Source of the DNA: UBA4615 sp035628395
Lineage (GTDB): Bacteria; Pseudomonadota; Gammaproteobacteria; Burkholderiales; Burkholderiaceae_E
DNA: 64,000 nt
Assembly (NCBI GenBank): GCA_035628395.1
Contig: DASPJX010000204.1
Location: forward strand, 1-64,000
Reading direction: 5' to 3'
Shown: positions 27,181-36,846 of the stretch, in pieces
Layout of the letters: each line of letters opens with the position of its first letter
How positions within the stretch are numbered: the stretch's first letter is position 1
Program-made: the position numbers and the translations under genes
Notes under the pieces: model-generated
Databases searched by the model: none
The model's input: the letters and a program-made list of their open reading frames with translations, nothing else
Told to the model about the DNA's origin: nothing

Positions 27181-28620
27181 TCACAGCAGCGGCGACGCGA
27201 GCTGCGCCGCGTTCTCCAGCATCCGGCGCCGGAACGGCCGCGCCCGCCACGCGCCGAGCTCGAGCGGCTCGCAGGCCTCGAGGTAGCGGCGCCCGAGCGC
27301 GAGCAGCTCCTCGGCGAACGGCCGGTCGTAGATCAGCATCGACAGCTCGAAGTTCAGGTGGAAGCTGCGCAGGTCGAAGTTGACCGTGCCGAACACCGAC
27401 ACCTCGCGGTCGATCACCATGCTCTTCGTGTGCAGCAGCCCGCCCCGGAAGCGCTCGATCCGGACGCCCGCGGTCAGCAGCTCGTCGAAGTACGACGCGC
27501 TCGCGTGCTGCACGAGCCGCGAGTCGCTCTGCCAGGGCAGCAGCAGCACGACCTCCACGCCCCGGCGCGCCGCCGAGCTGAGCGCGCCGACCACCCCCTC
27601 GCCGGGCGCGAAGTACGGCGTCGTCAGCACGAGCTCGCGCCGCGCCGCGTGGATCGCGGTCAGGATCACCGACTCGACGTGCTGGAACGCGAAGCCCGGC
27701 CCCGACGGATAGGCCTGCAGCGCCACCGGCCCGGCCACCGGCCCGTGCCCGACCCGGCGGTCGTCGCGCAGCCGCGGCCCCTCCTGCAGCACCGCCATCG
27801 CGTTCGTGACCGCCCCGAGCAGCGCGCAGCTCGGCCCCTGGATGCGGACCATCGCGTCGATCCACTGGCCGACGCCCGCGTGCCGCTTGAAGTGGCGCGG
27901 ATCGGCGAGGTTGAAGCTGCCGGTCCAGGCGACGTGGTCGTCGAACACCGCGATCTTGCGGTGGTTGCGCAGGTCCGCGCGCGCGACCGCCATCCGCAGC
28001 GCGCTCGCCGGCAGCACCACGACCACCTCGATGCCCGCCGCGCGCATCCGGCCGATCGCCCGGCCCTGGACGAACGGCCGGCTGCCGAGCCCGTCCATCA
28101 GCGCGAGCACCCTCACGCCGCGCGCGGCCGCGCGGATCAGCGCGTCGACGAGCTCGTCGACGCGGCCGCCCTCGTGCCAGATGTAGAACTCGAGCGAGCA
28201 GCGCTCGACGCAGGCGTCGACGTCCTCGATCAGCCGCCCGAGGATGCCGTCGGCGTCGTCGAGCAGCTCGACGCGGTGGCCGCGCATCACCGGGATCGCG
28301 CCGAGCGACTGCGCGAGGCGCGCGACCGGCTCGCCGACCGGCCCGACGTCGGCGGGGTCGAGCCGCGCGTCGGACGCGAGCCGGTCGAAGTGCCGGGCGA
28401 GCGCCGCGCGCTCGGCCTCGGCGCGCTCGATCCAGCGCCGGCCGAGCCGGCGCTCGCCGATCATCACGTAGAGCACGAGCCCGCCGACCGGCACGAGCAG
28501 CACCAGCAGGATCCAGGCCATCGACACGCCCGGCGGGTTGCGCCGCGCGAGGATGCGCAGGGTCACCGCGACGAAGACCGCCGCGTGGGCCAGCGCGAGG
28601 AGCAGCACCTGCATCCGCAT
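27181..28620 (-). CDS. cls: Cardiolipin synthase (phospholipase D family)
   Basis: 479 residues. Two N-terminal membrane helices (about 3-22 and 34-55) are followed by two PLD catalytic motifs, HRKIAVFD and HTKSMVID, each HxKx4D. The enzyme joins two phosphatidylglycerol molecules to cardiolipin at the inner membrane. Length and layout are normal for ClsA. Start ATG 28620; a second in-frame ATG lies two codons in. Convergent with the CbbO-like gene. Confidence 0.95.
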   Translation of the reverse strand: MRMQVLLLALAHAAVFVAVTLRILARRNPPGVSMAWILLVLLVPVGGLVLYVMIGERRLGRRWIERAEAERAALARHFDRLASDARLDPADVGPVGEPVARLAQSLGAIPVMRGHRVELLDDADGILGRLIEDVDACVERCSLEFYIWHEGGRVDELVDALIRAAARGVRVLALMDGLGSRPFVQGRAIGRMRAAGIEVVVVLPASALRMAVARADLRNHRKIAVFDDHVAWTGSFNLADPRHFKRHAGVGQWIDAMVRIQGPSCALLGAVTNAMAVLQEGPRLRDDRRVGHGPVAGPVALQAYPSGPGFAFQHVESVILTAIHAARRELVLTTPYFAPGEGVVGALSSAARRGVEVVLLLPWQSDSRLVQHASASYFDELLTAGVRIERFRGGLLHTKSMVIDREVSVFGTVNFDLRSFHLNFELSMLIYDRPFAEELLALGRRYLEACEPLELGAWRARPFRRRMLENAAQLASPLL

Positions 28621-28711
28621 CGCGGTGCAGTCTAAGCGAAACGGCCGGGCGGTTCGACGCGGCCCGACCGTTCCCGGCAGGGGGTCTCGCGACGGGGCCC
28701 GCCGCGGGAAC

Positions 28712-28717
28712 GATAAT
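28712..28717 (+). promoter_or_regulatory. -10 element GATAAT very close to the CDF start
   Basis: GATAAT matches the -10 consensus at 5 of 6 positions and ends only 6 bases before ATG 28724. Transcription would start at or next to the start codon, giving a leaderless message; no ribosome site is visible either. A -35 match is weak (GCGACG, 17 bases upstream). Confidence 0.4.
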
Positions 28718-28723
28718 CGGGCG

Positions 28724-29965
28724 ATGGCGAGCGACGGGCATCCCCGGCACGACGATCGCGGCGCTCCCCCGGCCGGGGGGCACGGCCGCGCCCACCCGCA
28801 CGGCCGGGGGCGCGGCCACGGCCACGAGCACGGGCACGGGCGCGACCTTGGGGACGGTCACGGCCGCGGACATGGCCACGGTCAGGGGCAAGGTCACGAG
28901 CACGGGCGTGGTCACGAGCCCGAACGTGGTCACGAGCCCGGGCGTGGTCAGGAGCACGGGCATGGTCACGACCACGGCCACGACTACGGTCACGGTCACG
29001 ACCACGGCCACCCTGGCCACGACCACGGCCACGGCCTGCTCGGCGCGCACGTCCACGCGCCGCCCGACACCCACGGCCGCGCGTTCCTCCTCGGCATCCT
29101 GCTGAACGCCGGCTTCGTGCTCCTCGAGGTCGTCGCCGGGCTGTGGTCGGGCTCGCTCGCGCTGCTGTCCGATGCCGGCCACAACCTCGGCGACGTGCTC
29201 GGGCTGGCGCTCGCCTGGGCCGGCGCCTGGGCGTCGGCGCGCGCGCCGACCGCGCGCTACACCTGGGGCTGGCGGCGGGCCGCGCTGCTCGCGGCGCTGG
29301 CCAACGCGGCGCTGCTGGTCGCCGCGGTCGGCGCGATCGCCTGGGAGGCGGTCGGGCGGCTGGGCGATCCGTCGCCGGTCGACGGCGCCGTCGTGATCGG
29401 CGTCGCGGCCGCCGGCATCGCGGTCAACGGATTCACCGCCTGGCTGTTCGTGCGCGGCCGCGACGACGTGAACGTGCGCGGCGCGTTCCTGCACATGGTC
29501 GCCGACGCGGCCGTGTCGGCGGGCGTGGTCGTCGCCGGCCTCGTCGTCGCGCTCACCGGCTGGCGGATCGTCGATCCGCTGATCGGCCTCGCGATCGCCG
29601 CGCTGGTCGGCTGGAGCACGGTGTCGCTCGGCCGGCAGGCGCTCGCGCTCGCGCTGGACGCGGTGCCGCCCGGCATCGACCCCGGCGAGGTCGACCGCGC
29701 GCTGCGCGGGCTGCCGGGCGTCGACGGCCTGCACGACCTGCACGTCTGGCCGCTCGGCACGCGCGGCGCGGCGATGAGCGCCCACCTCGAGATGCGGACC
29801 GCCCCGGGCGACGGCTTCCTCGCCGACGCCCGCGCGCTGCTCGCCGCCCGCTTCGGCATCGAGCACGTCACGCTGCAGGTGGAGACCGGCGCGGGCTGCC
29901 CGCAGGACTGCGCCCGCCCGCGCGAAGCCGCCGTCGCGCGGCGCCGGGACGTCGCGCGGCGCTAG
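28724..29965 (+). CDS. CDF-family zinc/metal exporter with His/Gly-rich N-terminal tail
   Basis: 413 residues. The first ~117 residues carry 31 histidines in GH, DH and EH pairs; six membrane helices follow. The transport-site HxxxD motifs are His153-x3-Asp157 (HNLGD) and a second in HMVAD. CDF proteins of this CzcD/ZnT type exchange Zn2+ (or Co, Cd) for protons across the inner membrane. The tail is far longer than the short His loop of most family members and may buffer metal in the cytosol. The stop overlaps the convergent histidine kinase stop by 4 bases. Confidence 0.93.
   Translation: MASDGHPRHDDRGAPPAGGHGRAHPHGRGRGHGHEHGHGRDLGDGHGRGHGHGQGQGHEHGRGHEPERGHEPGRGQEHGHGHDHGHDYGHGHDHGHPGHDHGHGLLGAHVHAPPDTHGRAFLLGILLNAGFVLLEVVAGLWSGSLALLSDAGHNLGDVLGLALAWAGAWASARAPTARYTWGWRRAALLAALANAALLVAAVGAIAWEAVGRLGDPSPVDGAVVIGVAAAGIAVNGFTAWLFVRGRDDVNVRGAFLHMVADAAVSAGVVVAGLVVALTGWRIVDPLIGLAIAALVGWSTVSLGRQALALALDAVPPGIDPGEVDRALRGLPGVDGLHDLHVWPLGTRGAAMSAHLEMRTAPGDGFLADARALLAARFGIEHVTLQVETGAGCPQDCARPREAAVARRRDVARR
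28787..29036 (+). repeat. Imperfect His/Gly-codon tandem repeats inside the CDF gene
   Basis: Short imperfect repeats built on GGTCAC/GGCCAC (Gly-His) with GAGCAC and GACCAC units run through about 250 bases. Such arrays can expand or contract in frame and so change the length of the metal-binding tail. Confidence 0.75.
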
Positions 29966-32142
29966 GAGGTCGCGCGCCGCCGGCCGACCGAGCGCGAGAT
30001 CGCGCGGACCAGGTCGGACGGCGAGCAGGGCTTGGGCAGCACCTCGAAGCCGTCGGCGAGCGCGCTCTCCAGCTGCGGCGCGTGCCCGGTCATCAGCACC
30101 ACCGGCAGCTCGGGCAGCCGCTCCCGGAGCGCCCGCGCGAGCGCCAGCCCGTCGACCGGGCCGGGCATCATCACGTCGGAGAGCACCACGTCCCAGCGCT
30201 CCGGCTCGGCCGTCACCCGCTCGAGCGCCCGCTCGCCGTCGGCCGCGCTCTCGACGACGCAGCCGGCGTCCTCGAGCAGCCGGCGCGTCGTGTCGGCGAC
30301 CTCGGGGTTGTCCTCGACCAGCATCACCGTCGCCCGGACCGACGGCGGCGGCACCGGACCGGCCTCCGCCGGCCGTTCCGGCGCGGCGCCCGCCTCGGGC
30401 AGGTACATCGTGACGACGGTCCCCCGGCCCGGCTCGCTCGACACCTGCACGGTGCCGCCCGACTGCGTCGCGAAGCCGTAGACCTGCGCGAGCCCGAGAC
30501 CGGTGCCCTGCCCGGCGGGCTTCGTCGTGAAGAACGGCTCGAACACGCGGTCGAGCACGTCGGGCGGGATGCCCTGGCCGGTGTCCGCGATCGCGACCGC
30601 GACGAAGGGCCCGCCGCCGTCGGGCAGGCCCTCGGGCGCGACCACCCGCCGGGCGGACAGCCGCACGGTCCCGCCGGCCGGCATCGCGTCGCGGGCGTTC
30701 ACCGCGAGGTTCAGCACCGCGAGCTCGAACTCGTCGCGGTCGACCTCGATCGCGGCGACGTCGGGCGCGACCTCCGACTCGACCGTCACCGAGGAGCCGA
30801 CGACCGTGCGGACCAGCCCGGCGATCTCGGCCATGGTCGCCGCCATCGGCAGCGGCGCCGGCTGCAGCGGCTGGCGCCGGGCGAAGCTGAGCAGCTGCCG
30901 GGTGAGCTTGGTGCCGGCCGACACGGCGCGCCGGATCGCGTCGAGCCGGGGCTGCGCCGACGCGGCGTCGCCGATGCGCCGCAGCAGGAACACGTTGTTG
31001 CTGATCACCATCAGCAGGTTGTTGAAGTCGTGCGCGACGTTGCCGGTGATCCGCCCGAGCGCCTCCAGCTTCTGGCCCTGGCGCAGCGCCTCCTCGGCGC
31101 GGACCCGGTGCTCGGCCTCGGTGCGGAAGCCGTCGAGCGCGGCCTGCTCGCGCACCGCGCGCCGCGCCGCGGTCGAGGACGTGACCGCGAGCCAGACCGC
31201 GAGCGGCAGCACGAACGCCCCGAGCAGCGCCACCTGCCGCTGCCAGGCCGCGAGCACGACGTCGCGCGGCAGGCTCGCCGCCACCCAGACCGGCAGGTCG
31301 GCGACCTGCCGGAACGCGACCTTCCGGTCCCGGCCGTCGATCGAGGACCGGCCCTCGCTGGTCCCCGCGCGCAGGCCCTCCTCCATCCGGGCGAGCAGCT
31401 CGCTGTCCGGTCCCAGCCGCGTGTCGAGCGCCGGGGGCTCGGGCCAGCGGGCGAGCAGCCAGCCGTCGCGGCGCACGAGCGCGACGGTGAGCCCGGGCTC
31501 GCGGCGCGTCAGGTCCTCGTAGAACTTCGTGAAGTAGGCCGGGAACAGCGAGACCGAGACCACGCCGCCGAAGCGGCCGTCGGCCATCGAGCGCCGGCGG
31601 GTGAAGTCGATGAACGGCTCCCCGGTCGAGCGGCTGATCAGCGGGCGGCTGACGAACCACGCGTCGCCGGCGTTGTCGCGCGCCCACGCGAAGTATTCCC
31701 GGTCGGCGACGCCGAGCGTGCGCGGCGGGCTCGCGAAGCGCGAGCTCGCGAGCGGCCGGCCCTCGACGTCCCACAGCCAGACCGACTGGAACTGGCCGAG
31801 CCCGCGGGTCAGCCCGACCATCAGCCGGTGCAGGTCGGCCTCGGCCGCCCGGAGCCGCTCGTCCGGCAGGTCGCCGGCCTCCTGCAGCACCGAGCGCGCG
31901 ATCACCTCGTTGGTCTCGAACACGCGGGCGGCGTGCTCCTGCCCGATCCGGGCGGCGCGCTCGAGCCGCTCGTCCGCCTCGGCGAAGGTCGAGCGGTAGC
32001 TGACCGCGCAGGCGACCGCGAACAGCAGCGCCGGCACCACCCACGCGGCGAGCACGGCGGCCCGCGACCACCGGACGGCGGCGGCGGCCTCGTCGATGGC
32101 CCGTCGGAACTGCAGGTTGTACGAGGACCAGCGATGGGGCAC
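29962..32142 (-). CDS. Hybrid sensor histidine kinase with Cache-like sensor and receiver domain
   Basis: About 726 residues from GTG 32142; the start is uncertain since no ribosome site is seen and the frame is open to 32403. An N-terminal helix near 25-50 and a second near 275-300 flank a ~225-residue extracytoplasmic region resembling a Cache sensor (DREYFAWARDN). The kinase core has H-box VAHDFNNLL (His near 369), the N-box NLAVNARDAMP, and G-boxes DTGQGIP and GTGLGLA. A C-terminal receiver has its phosphoacceptor Asp near 655 in LSDVMMP and Lys in LPKPCS. No response regulator lies adjacent. The signal is unknown. Confidence 0.9.
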   Translation of the reverse strand: MPHRWSSYNLQFRRAIDEAAAAVRWSRAAVLAAWVVPALLFAVACAVSYRSTFAEADERLERAARIGQEHAARVFETNEVIARSVLQEAGDLPDERLRAAEADLHRLMVGLTRGLGQFQSVWLWDVEGRPLASSRFASPPRTLGVADREYFAWARDNAGDAWFVSRPLISRSTGEPFIDFTRRRSMADGRFGGVVSVSLFPAYFTKFYEDLTRREPGLTVALVRRDGWLLARWPEPPALDTRLGPDSELLARMEEGLRAGTSEGRSSIDGRDRKVAFRQVADLPVWVAASLPRDVVLAAWQRQVALLGAFVLPLAVWLAVTSSTAARRAVREQAALDGFRTEAEHRVRAEEALRQGQKLEALGRITGNVAHDFNNLLMVISNNVFLLRRIGDAASAQPRLDAIRRAVSAGTKLTRQLLSFARRQPLQPAPLPMAATMAEIAGLVRTVVGSSVTVESEVAPDVAAIEVDRDEFELAVLNLAVNARDAMPAGGTVRLSARRVVAPEGLPDGGGPFVAVAIADTGQGIPPDVLDRVFEPFFTTKPAGQGTGLGLAQVYGFATQSGGTVQVSSEPGRGTVVTMYLPEAGAAPERPAEAGPVPPPSVRATVMLVEDNPEVADTTRRLLEDAGCVVESAADGERALERVTAEPERWDVVLSDVMMPGPVDGLALARALRERLPELPVVLMTGHAPQLESALADGFEVLPKPCSPSDLVRAISRSVGRRRATS

Positions 32143-32463
32143 GGCGACGACGCGGTAGGCGGGGCGGCACGCCGGGACACGGGGCACGGCCCGCCGCGGC
32201 GGGCGGACGCACCCCGACGGACGTCGGCGCGCCCCGGTTCGGATCGCCGGTCCTGCGGACCGAGCGAGGCCGTGATTGTGCCCCGAAAAGGCCCGGCCGC
32301 GGGCGAAGACCGCATCGGGCGATCGCCCGTCCGCCTCCCTCCGGCGGGGGCCCGGCGGCCCGTCCGGGCGGGCCGCCCGCCACGACTGCGGACCGGTCCG
32401 CACGGGCCGTCCGCGGCGAACCGGGTGCTATCCTCGGCCGATCCCGGCCCTGTCACGACCTCG

Positions 32464-33777
32464 ATGGACCTGCTGCTGCTGCTGCTCCTCATCCTGCTGA
32501 ACGCGCTGTTCGCGATGTCGGAGATGGCCGTGGTGTCCTCCCGCAAGGCCCGGCTGCAGCGGATGGCCGACGACGGGTTCCCCGGATCCCGCTCGGCGAT
32601 GGGGCTGAACGAGGAGCCGTCGGCGTTCCTCTCGACGATCCAGGTCGGCATCACCTCGATCGGCATCCTGAGCGGGGTGGTCGGCGAGGGGCTGATCGCC
32701 GTCCCGATCCAGGCGTGGCTGTCGAACTTCCCCCCGATCGCGCCGTACGCCGAAGGCCTGTCGGTCGCGCTCGCCGTCGTGCTGATCACCTACCTGTCGG
32801 TCGTGGTCGGCGAGCTCGTGCCCAAGCAGCTCGCGCTGCTCGCGCCGGAACGGATCGCCTCGGTCGTCGCCCGTCCGATGGTCTGGATCGCGCGGGTCAC
32901 CCGCCCGCTCGTCTGGGCGCTGTCCTCGTCGAGCAACCTGATCCTGCGGCTGTTCGGCGCGCGCCGCACCGACGAGCCGCCGGTCACCGACGACGAGATC
33001 AAGGTGCTGATGGAACAGGGCGCCGAGGCCGGCGTCTTCCACCAGAGCGAGCAGGCGATCGTCTCGAACGTGCTGCGGCTCGACGAGCAGCGCATCGGCG
33101 CGATCATGACGCCGCGGATGGACATCTACGCGGTCGACCTCGACGACGGCGACGACGCGGTCCGCGACCGGATCGCCGACAGCCCGCACTCGCGCATGGT
33201 CGTCTGCCGCGGCGGGCTCGAGCGCATCCTCGGCGTGCTGCGGGTCGGCGACCTGCTCAAGTCGGCGCTCGCCGGCGGTCCGCTCGACGTCGAGCGGCAC
33301 CTGTCGCCGCCGCTGTTCGTGCCCGAGTCGATCAGCACCACCCAGCTCCTCGAGAGCTTCCGGCGCGAGCGCGTGCAGTTCGCGCTGATCGTCGACGAGT
33401 ACGGCGACCTGCAGGGGCTGGTGTCGCTGACCGACGTGCTGACCTCGATCGTCGGCGAGCTGCCCGAGCACGACGAGGGCGGCGACACCGACGTCGTGCA
33501 GCGCGAGGACGGCTCGTGGCTGGTCGACGGCTCGACCGGCCTCGAGCGGCTGAAGGCCGTCCTCGAGATCGACGAGCTGCCCGACGAGGACGAGCACGGG
33601 TTCCACACGGTGGGCGGCTTCGCGATGCACCGGCTCGGCCGGATCCCGACCGTGGCCGACTACTTCGAGGCGGCGGGCTTCCGCTTCGAGGTGGTCGACA
33701 TGGACCGCAACCGCGTCGACAAGATGCTCGTGGCCCGGCTGCCCGACCCGCAGCCGGTGCCGATCGACGAGCCCTGA
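32464..33777 (+). CDS. CorC/HlyC-type membrane protein with DUF21/CNNM, CBS pair and CorC_HlyC domains
   Basis: 437 residues. Four hydrophobic segments form the CNNM (DUF21) domain, with NALFAMSEMAVVSS at the start and VGELVPKQLAL. Two CBS domains follow (MTPRMDIYAVD, and VDEYGDLQGLVSLTDVL), then a C-terminal CorC_HlyC transporter-associated domain. The family is linked to magnesium/cobalt efflux; older names call it hemolysin. Start ATG 32464, divergent from the histidine kinase. Function inferred from family. Confidence 0.92.
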   Translation: MDLLLLLLLILLNALFAMSEMAVVSSRKARLQRMADDGFPGSRSAMGLNEEPSAFLSTIQVGITSIGILSGVVGEGLIAVPIQAWLSNFPPIAPYAEGLSVALAVVLITYLSVVVGELVPKQLALLAPERIASVVARPMVWIARVTRPLVWALSSSSNLILRLFGARRTDEPPVTDDEIKVLMEQGAEAGVFHQSEQAIVSNVLRLDEQRIGAIMTPRMDIYAVDLDDGDDAVRDRIADSPHSRMVVCRGGLERILGVLRVGDLLKSALAGGPLDVERHLSPPLFVPESISTTQLLESFRRERVQFALIVDEYGDLQGLVSLTDVLTSIVGELPEHDEGGDTDVVQREDGSWLVDGSTGLERLKAVLEIDELPDEDEHGFHTVGGFAMHRLGRIPTVADYFEAAGFRFEVVDMDRNRVDKMLVARLPDPQPVPIDEP

Positions 33778-33839
33778 CCGGTCCGCCGCGCGTGCCGGAA
33801 GCCGGCGCGCCGCGGCGCCTCGCGCCCGGTGCGAGGCCG

Positions 33840-33845
33840 TATGAT
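33840..33845 (+). promoter_or_regulatory. -10 element TATGAT upstream of the tctCBA operon
   Basis: TATGAT matches the -10 consensus at 5 of 6 positions, 45 bases before the tctC-like start. No good -35 is visible. Confidence 0.4.
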
Positions 33846-33890
33846 CCCCGCGTCGCGGGCCCCGGGGCCCGCCAGCCAAGGAACGTCCGA

Positions 33891-34853
33891 ATGATCCCCT
33901 CGTCCGCCGTCCGCCGCGCGCTCGCCGGCCTGCTCGTCGCGTTCGCCGCCGCCTCGCCGGCGCTCGCCCAGATCGACACGCTGAAGGTGATGATCGGGGC
34001 GAACCCCGGCGGCGGCTACGACCAGACCGGCCGCGGCATCGCCGCCGCGATGCAGGCGGCCGGAGCGGTGCGCGCGGTCACCTTCGAGAACCGCGGCGGC
34101 GCCGGCGGCACGATCGGGCTCGCGCAGTTCGTCAACACCGAGAAGGGCAACCCGAACGCGCTGGTGGTGACCGGCGCGGTGATGGTCGGCGCGATCGAGA
34201 CCGCCCGGCCGCCGGTCACGCTGCGCAACGCGACCCCGATCGCGCGGCTCTTCGCCGACACGCTGGTCGTGGTCGTGCCGGCCGCCTCGAAGATCCGCTC
34301 GATGTCCGAGCTGGTCGCGCAGATGAAGGCGGCGCCCGGCTCGGTCTCCTGGGGCGGCGGCTCGCGCGGCTCGGTCGACCACATCCTCGTCGGGCTGGTC
34401 GCGCAGGCGGCCGGCGTCGAGCCGACGAAGGCCAACTACATCCCGTTCGCCGGCGGCGGCGAGGCGCTCGCCGCGATCCTCGGCGGGCAGGTGAGCGTCG
34501 GCGTGGCCGGGCTGTCGGAGTTCCTGCCCTACGTGAAGGACGGCCGCATGCGCGCGCTCGCGGTGTCGTCGCCCGCGCCGGTGCAGGGGATCCCGACGCT
34601 GCGCGAGCAGGGGCTGGCGGTCGAGATGCAGAACTGGCGCGGCGTCTACGGCGCGCCCGGCATCACGCCCGAGCAGCAGAAGGCGCTCGTCGACGCGGTG
34701 GTCCGCGGCACGCAGACCCCGCAGTGGAAGGAGACGCTCGCGAAGAACGAGTGGACGCCCGTGCTGCTGACCGGCGCCGAGTTCGGCGCGTACGTCGAGT
34801 CGGAGTCGAAGCGCATCGGCGGCATCCTGCGCGAGCTGGGGATGGCGAAGTGA
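33891..34853 (+). CDS. tctC: Tripartite tricarboxylate transporter receptor (TctC/Bug family)
   Basis: 320 residues with AAGGA 8 bases before ATG 33891. A Sec signal peptide ends at ALAQ (about residue 26). The receptor motifs GANPGGGYDQTGRGIAAAM (pattern) and FENRGGAGGTIG are present. It captures an organic acid in the periplasm and hands it to the TctBA membrane proteins encoded next. The downstream enolase-superfamily gene suggests a sugar acid as ligand. Confidence 0.94.
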   Translation: MIPSSAVRRALAGLLVAFAAASPALAQIDTLKVMIGANPGGGYDQTGRGIAAAMQAAGAVRAVTFENRGGAGGTIGLAQFVNTEKGNPNALVVTGAVMVGAIETARPPVTLRNATPIARLFADTLVVVVPAASKIRSMSELVAQMKAAPGSVSWGGGSRGSVDHILVGLVAQAAGVEPTKANYIPFAGGGEALAAILGGQVSVGVAGLSEFLPYVKDGRMRALAVSSPAPVQGIPTLREQGLAVEMQNWRGVYGAPGITPEQQKALVDAVVRGTQTPQWKETLAKNEWTPVLLTGAEFGAYVESESKRIGGILRELGMAK

Positions 34854-35335
34854 GAGCCGGGGCGCGCGCCGGCGTCGCCGTCGGCGCGGCCGTGACGGCG
34901 GCGGCGGGCGCGATGGCGCTCGGGCTGGCGTCGATCGACGACGCGGGCGGCTACGCCGGGCTCTCGCCGCGCTTCCTGCCGTCGCTGGTCGTCGCCGGGC
35001 TCGCGGCGCTCGGCGTCGCGATCGTCGTCTCGGCGCTGCGCGGCCGCTTCGTCGCCGGCCCGGACGACGCGTCCGGCGACGCGCCGCCCTCGCCCACCGC
35101 GCGGCGCGACCTCGCCTGGGTGCTCGGCGGGCTGCTGCTGCACCTGGCCTCGATCGGCACGATCGGGTTCGTGGCCGCGGGCACGCTGCTCTGGACCTGC
35201 GTGGCGCGCGGCTGGGGCAGCCGCCGCCCGCTGCGCGACGCGGCCGTCGCGCTCGCGGTCACGCTGCCGACGTGGGCGGTGTTCGCCCTGGGGCTCGGCG
35301 TGTCGCTGCCGCTGGTGCCGCTGCTCGCCCGATGA
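34850..35335 (+). CDS. tctB: Tripartite tricarboxylate transporter small membrane subunit
   Basis: 161 residues from GTG 34850, overlapping the tctC stop (GTGA). About four hydrophobic segments, with the GGYAGLSPRFLPSLV motif near the N-terminus and a C-terminal helix pair, as in TctB proteins. It forms the membrane complex with TctA. Sequence conservation in this family is low; identity rests on topology and position between tctC and tctA. Confidence 0.88.
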   Translation: MRAGARAGVAVGAAVTAAAGAMALGLASIDDAGGYAGLSPRFLPSLVVAGLAALGVAIVVSALRGRFVAGPDDASGDAPPSPTARRDLAWVLGGLLLHLASIGTIGFVAAGTLLWTCVARGWGSRRPLRDAAVALAVTLPTWAVFALGLGVSLPLVPLLAR

Positions 35336-36846
35336 CCGACACGCTGCTCGCGCTCGCGGGCGGCTTCGCCGCCGCCGTCTCGCCGATGAACCTCGCGTGG
35401 GCGCTGGCCGGCTGCTTCCTCGGCACCGCGATCGGCGTGCTGCCCGGCATCGGGCCCGCGCTGACCGTCGCGATGCTGCTGCCGCTCACCTCGAAGGTCG
35501 AGCCCTCGTCGGCGCTGATCCTGTTCGCGGGCGTCTACTACGGCGCGATGTTCGGCGGCTCGACGACCTCGGTGCTGATGAACACGCCGGGCGAGTCGGC
35601 GACGATGGTCACCGCGCTGGAGGGCAACGCGATGGCCCGCGACGGGCGGGCCGGCCCCGCGCTCGCGACCGCGGCGATCGGCTCGTTCGTCGCCGGCACC
35701 GTCTCGACGGTGCTGCTCACGCTGTCGGCGCCGCTGCTCGCCAGCGTCGCGCTGCGCTTCGGGCCGGCCGAGTACTTCGCGGTGATGGTGTTCGCGTTCA
35801 CGACCGTCTCGGCGGTGCTCGGCGCGTCGGTCCTCAAGGGCCTGACGAGCCTGCTCGCCGGGCTCGCGATCGGGCTGGTCGGCATCGATCAGGTCTCCGG
35901 CACGACGCGCTTCACGCTCGGCATCCCGGAGCTCTTCGACGGCATCGACGTGGTGGTGGTCGCGGTCGGGCTGTTCGCCGTCGGCGAGACGCTGCACGGC
36001 GTGACGACGCGCGGCGCCGCCGCGTCCGCGAACCGGCTGAGCCCGACCCGGATGTCGCGCGAGGACTGGCGCCGCTCGCTGCCCGCGTGGCTGCGCGGCA
36101 CGGCGATCGGCTTCCCGTTCGGCCTCGTGCCGGCCGGCGGCGCCGAGATCCCGACCTTCGTGTCGTACGCGACCGAGAAACGGCTGTCGAAGCGACCGCA
36201 GGAGTTCTCGACCTCGGGCGGGCGCGGCGCGATCGAGGGCGTGGCCGGGCCCGAGGCGGCGAACAACGCGTCGGTGACCGCCGCGCTCGCGCCGCTGCTG
36301 ACGCTCGGCATCCCCACCTCGGCCACCACCGCGATCCTGCTCGCCGCGTTCCAGAACTACTCGCTGCAGCCCGGCCCGACGCTGCTGCAGACCTCGGGGC
36401 CGCTGGTCTGGACGCTGATCGCGTCGCTCTACGTCGGCAACGCGATGCTGCTCGTGCTGAACCTGCCGCTGATCGGCCTGTGGGTGCGGGTGCTGCGCGT
36501 GCCGCCGCCGCTGCTGCACGGCGGCATCCTGGTGTTCTCGACGCTCGGGGCGTACTCGATCCGCCAGTCGTGGTTCGACCTCGCGCTGCTGCTCGCCGTC
36601 GGCCTCGTCGGGCTCGGCATGCGCCGCTTCGGCTTCCCGACCACGCCGGTGATCGTCGGCATGATCCTCGGCCCGATCGCCGAGAAGCAGCTGCGCAACG
36701 CGCTGTCGATCTCGCAGGGCGACTGGTCGGTCTTCGCGACCCGGCCGCTGTCGCTCGCCTTCCTCGCGGCCGCCGTCGCGGTGCCGCTCGTGCCGCGGCT
36801 CGTCCGTCGCCGCGCCCTCCGAACCCGGGAGACTCCATGGCCCTGA
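35332..36846 (+). CDS. tctA: Tripartite tricarboxylate transporter large permease subunit
   Basis: 504 residues with about 12 membrane segments. Diagnostic motifs include GVLPGIGPALTVAMLLP, YYGAMFGGSTTSVLMNTPGE (pattern) and GIPTSATTAILLAA. The start overlaps the tctB stop (ATGA). It is the translocating subunit, driven by an ion gradient. The 3' end overlaps the next gene by 10 bases, so transporter and enzyme are made together. Confidence 0.95.
   Translation: MTDTLLALAGGFAAAVSPMNLAWALAGCFLGTAIGVLPGIGPALTVAMLLPLTSKVEPSSALILFAGVYYGAMFGGSTTSVLMNTPGESATMVTALEGNAMARDGRAGPALATAAIGSFVAGTVSTVLLTLSAPLLASVALRFGPAEYFAVMVFAFTTVSAVLGASVLKGLTSLLAGLAIGLVGIDQVSGTTRFTLGIPELFDGIDVVVVAVGLFAVGETLHGVTTRGAAASANRLSPTRMSREDWRRSLPAWLRGTAIGFPFGLVPAGGAEIPTFVSYATEKRLSKRPQEFSTSGGRGAIEGVAGPEAANNASVTAALAPLLTLGIPTSATTAILLAAFQNYSLQPGPTLLQTSGPLVWTLIASLYVGNAMLLVLNLPLIGLWVRVLRVPPPLLHGGILVFSTLGAYSIRQSWFDLALLLAVGLVGLGMRRFGFPTTPVIVGMILGPIAEKQLRNALSISQGDWSVFATRPLSLAFLAAAVAVPLVPRLVRRRALRTRETPWP

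Noticed and set aside
28787..29036. CRISPR or regulatory repeat array
   Set aside because: The repeats are Gly-His codons within a well-supported reading frame.
29143..33777. A single 1544-codon plus-strand frame across the CDF gene and the CorC-like gene
   Set aside because: Only its last 437 codons are real; the rest is antisense to the histidine kinase and out of frame with the CDF gene.
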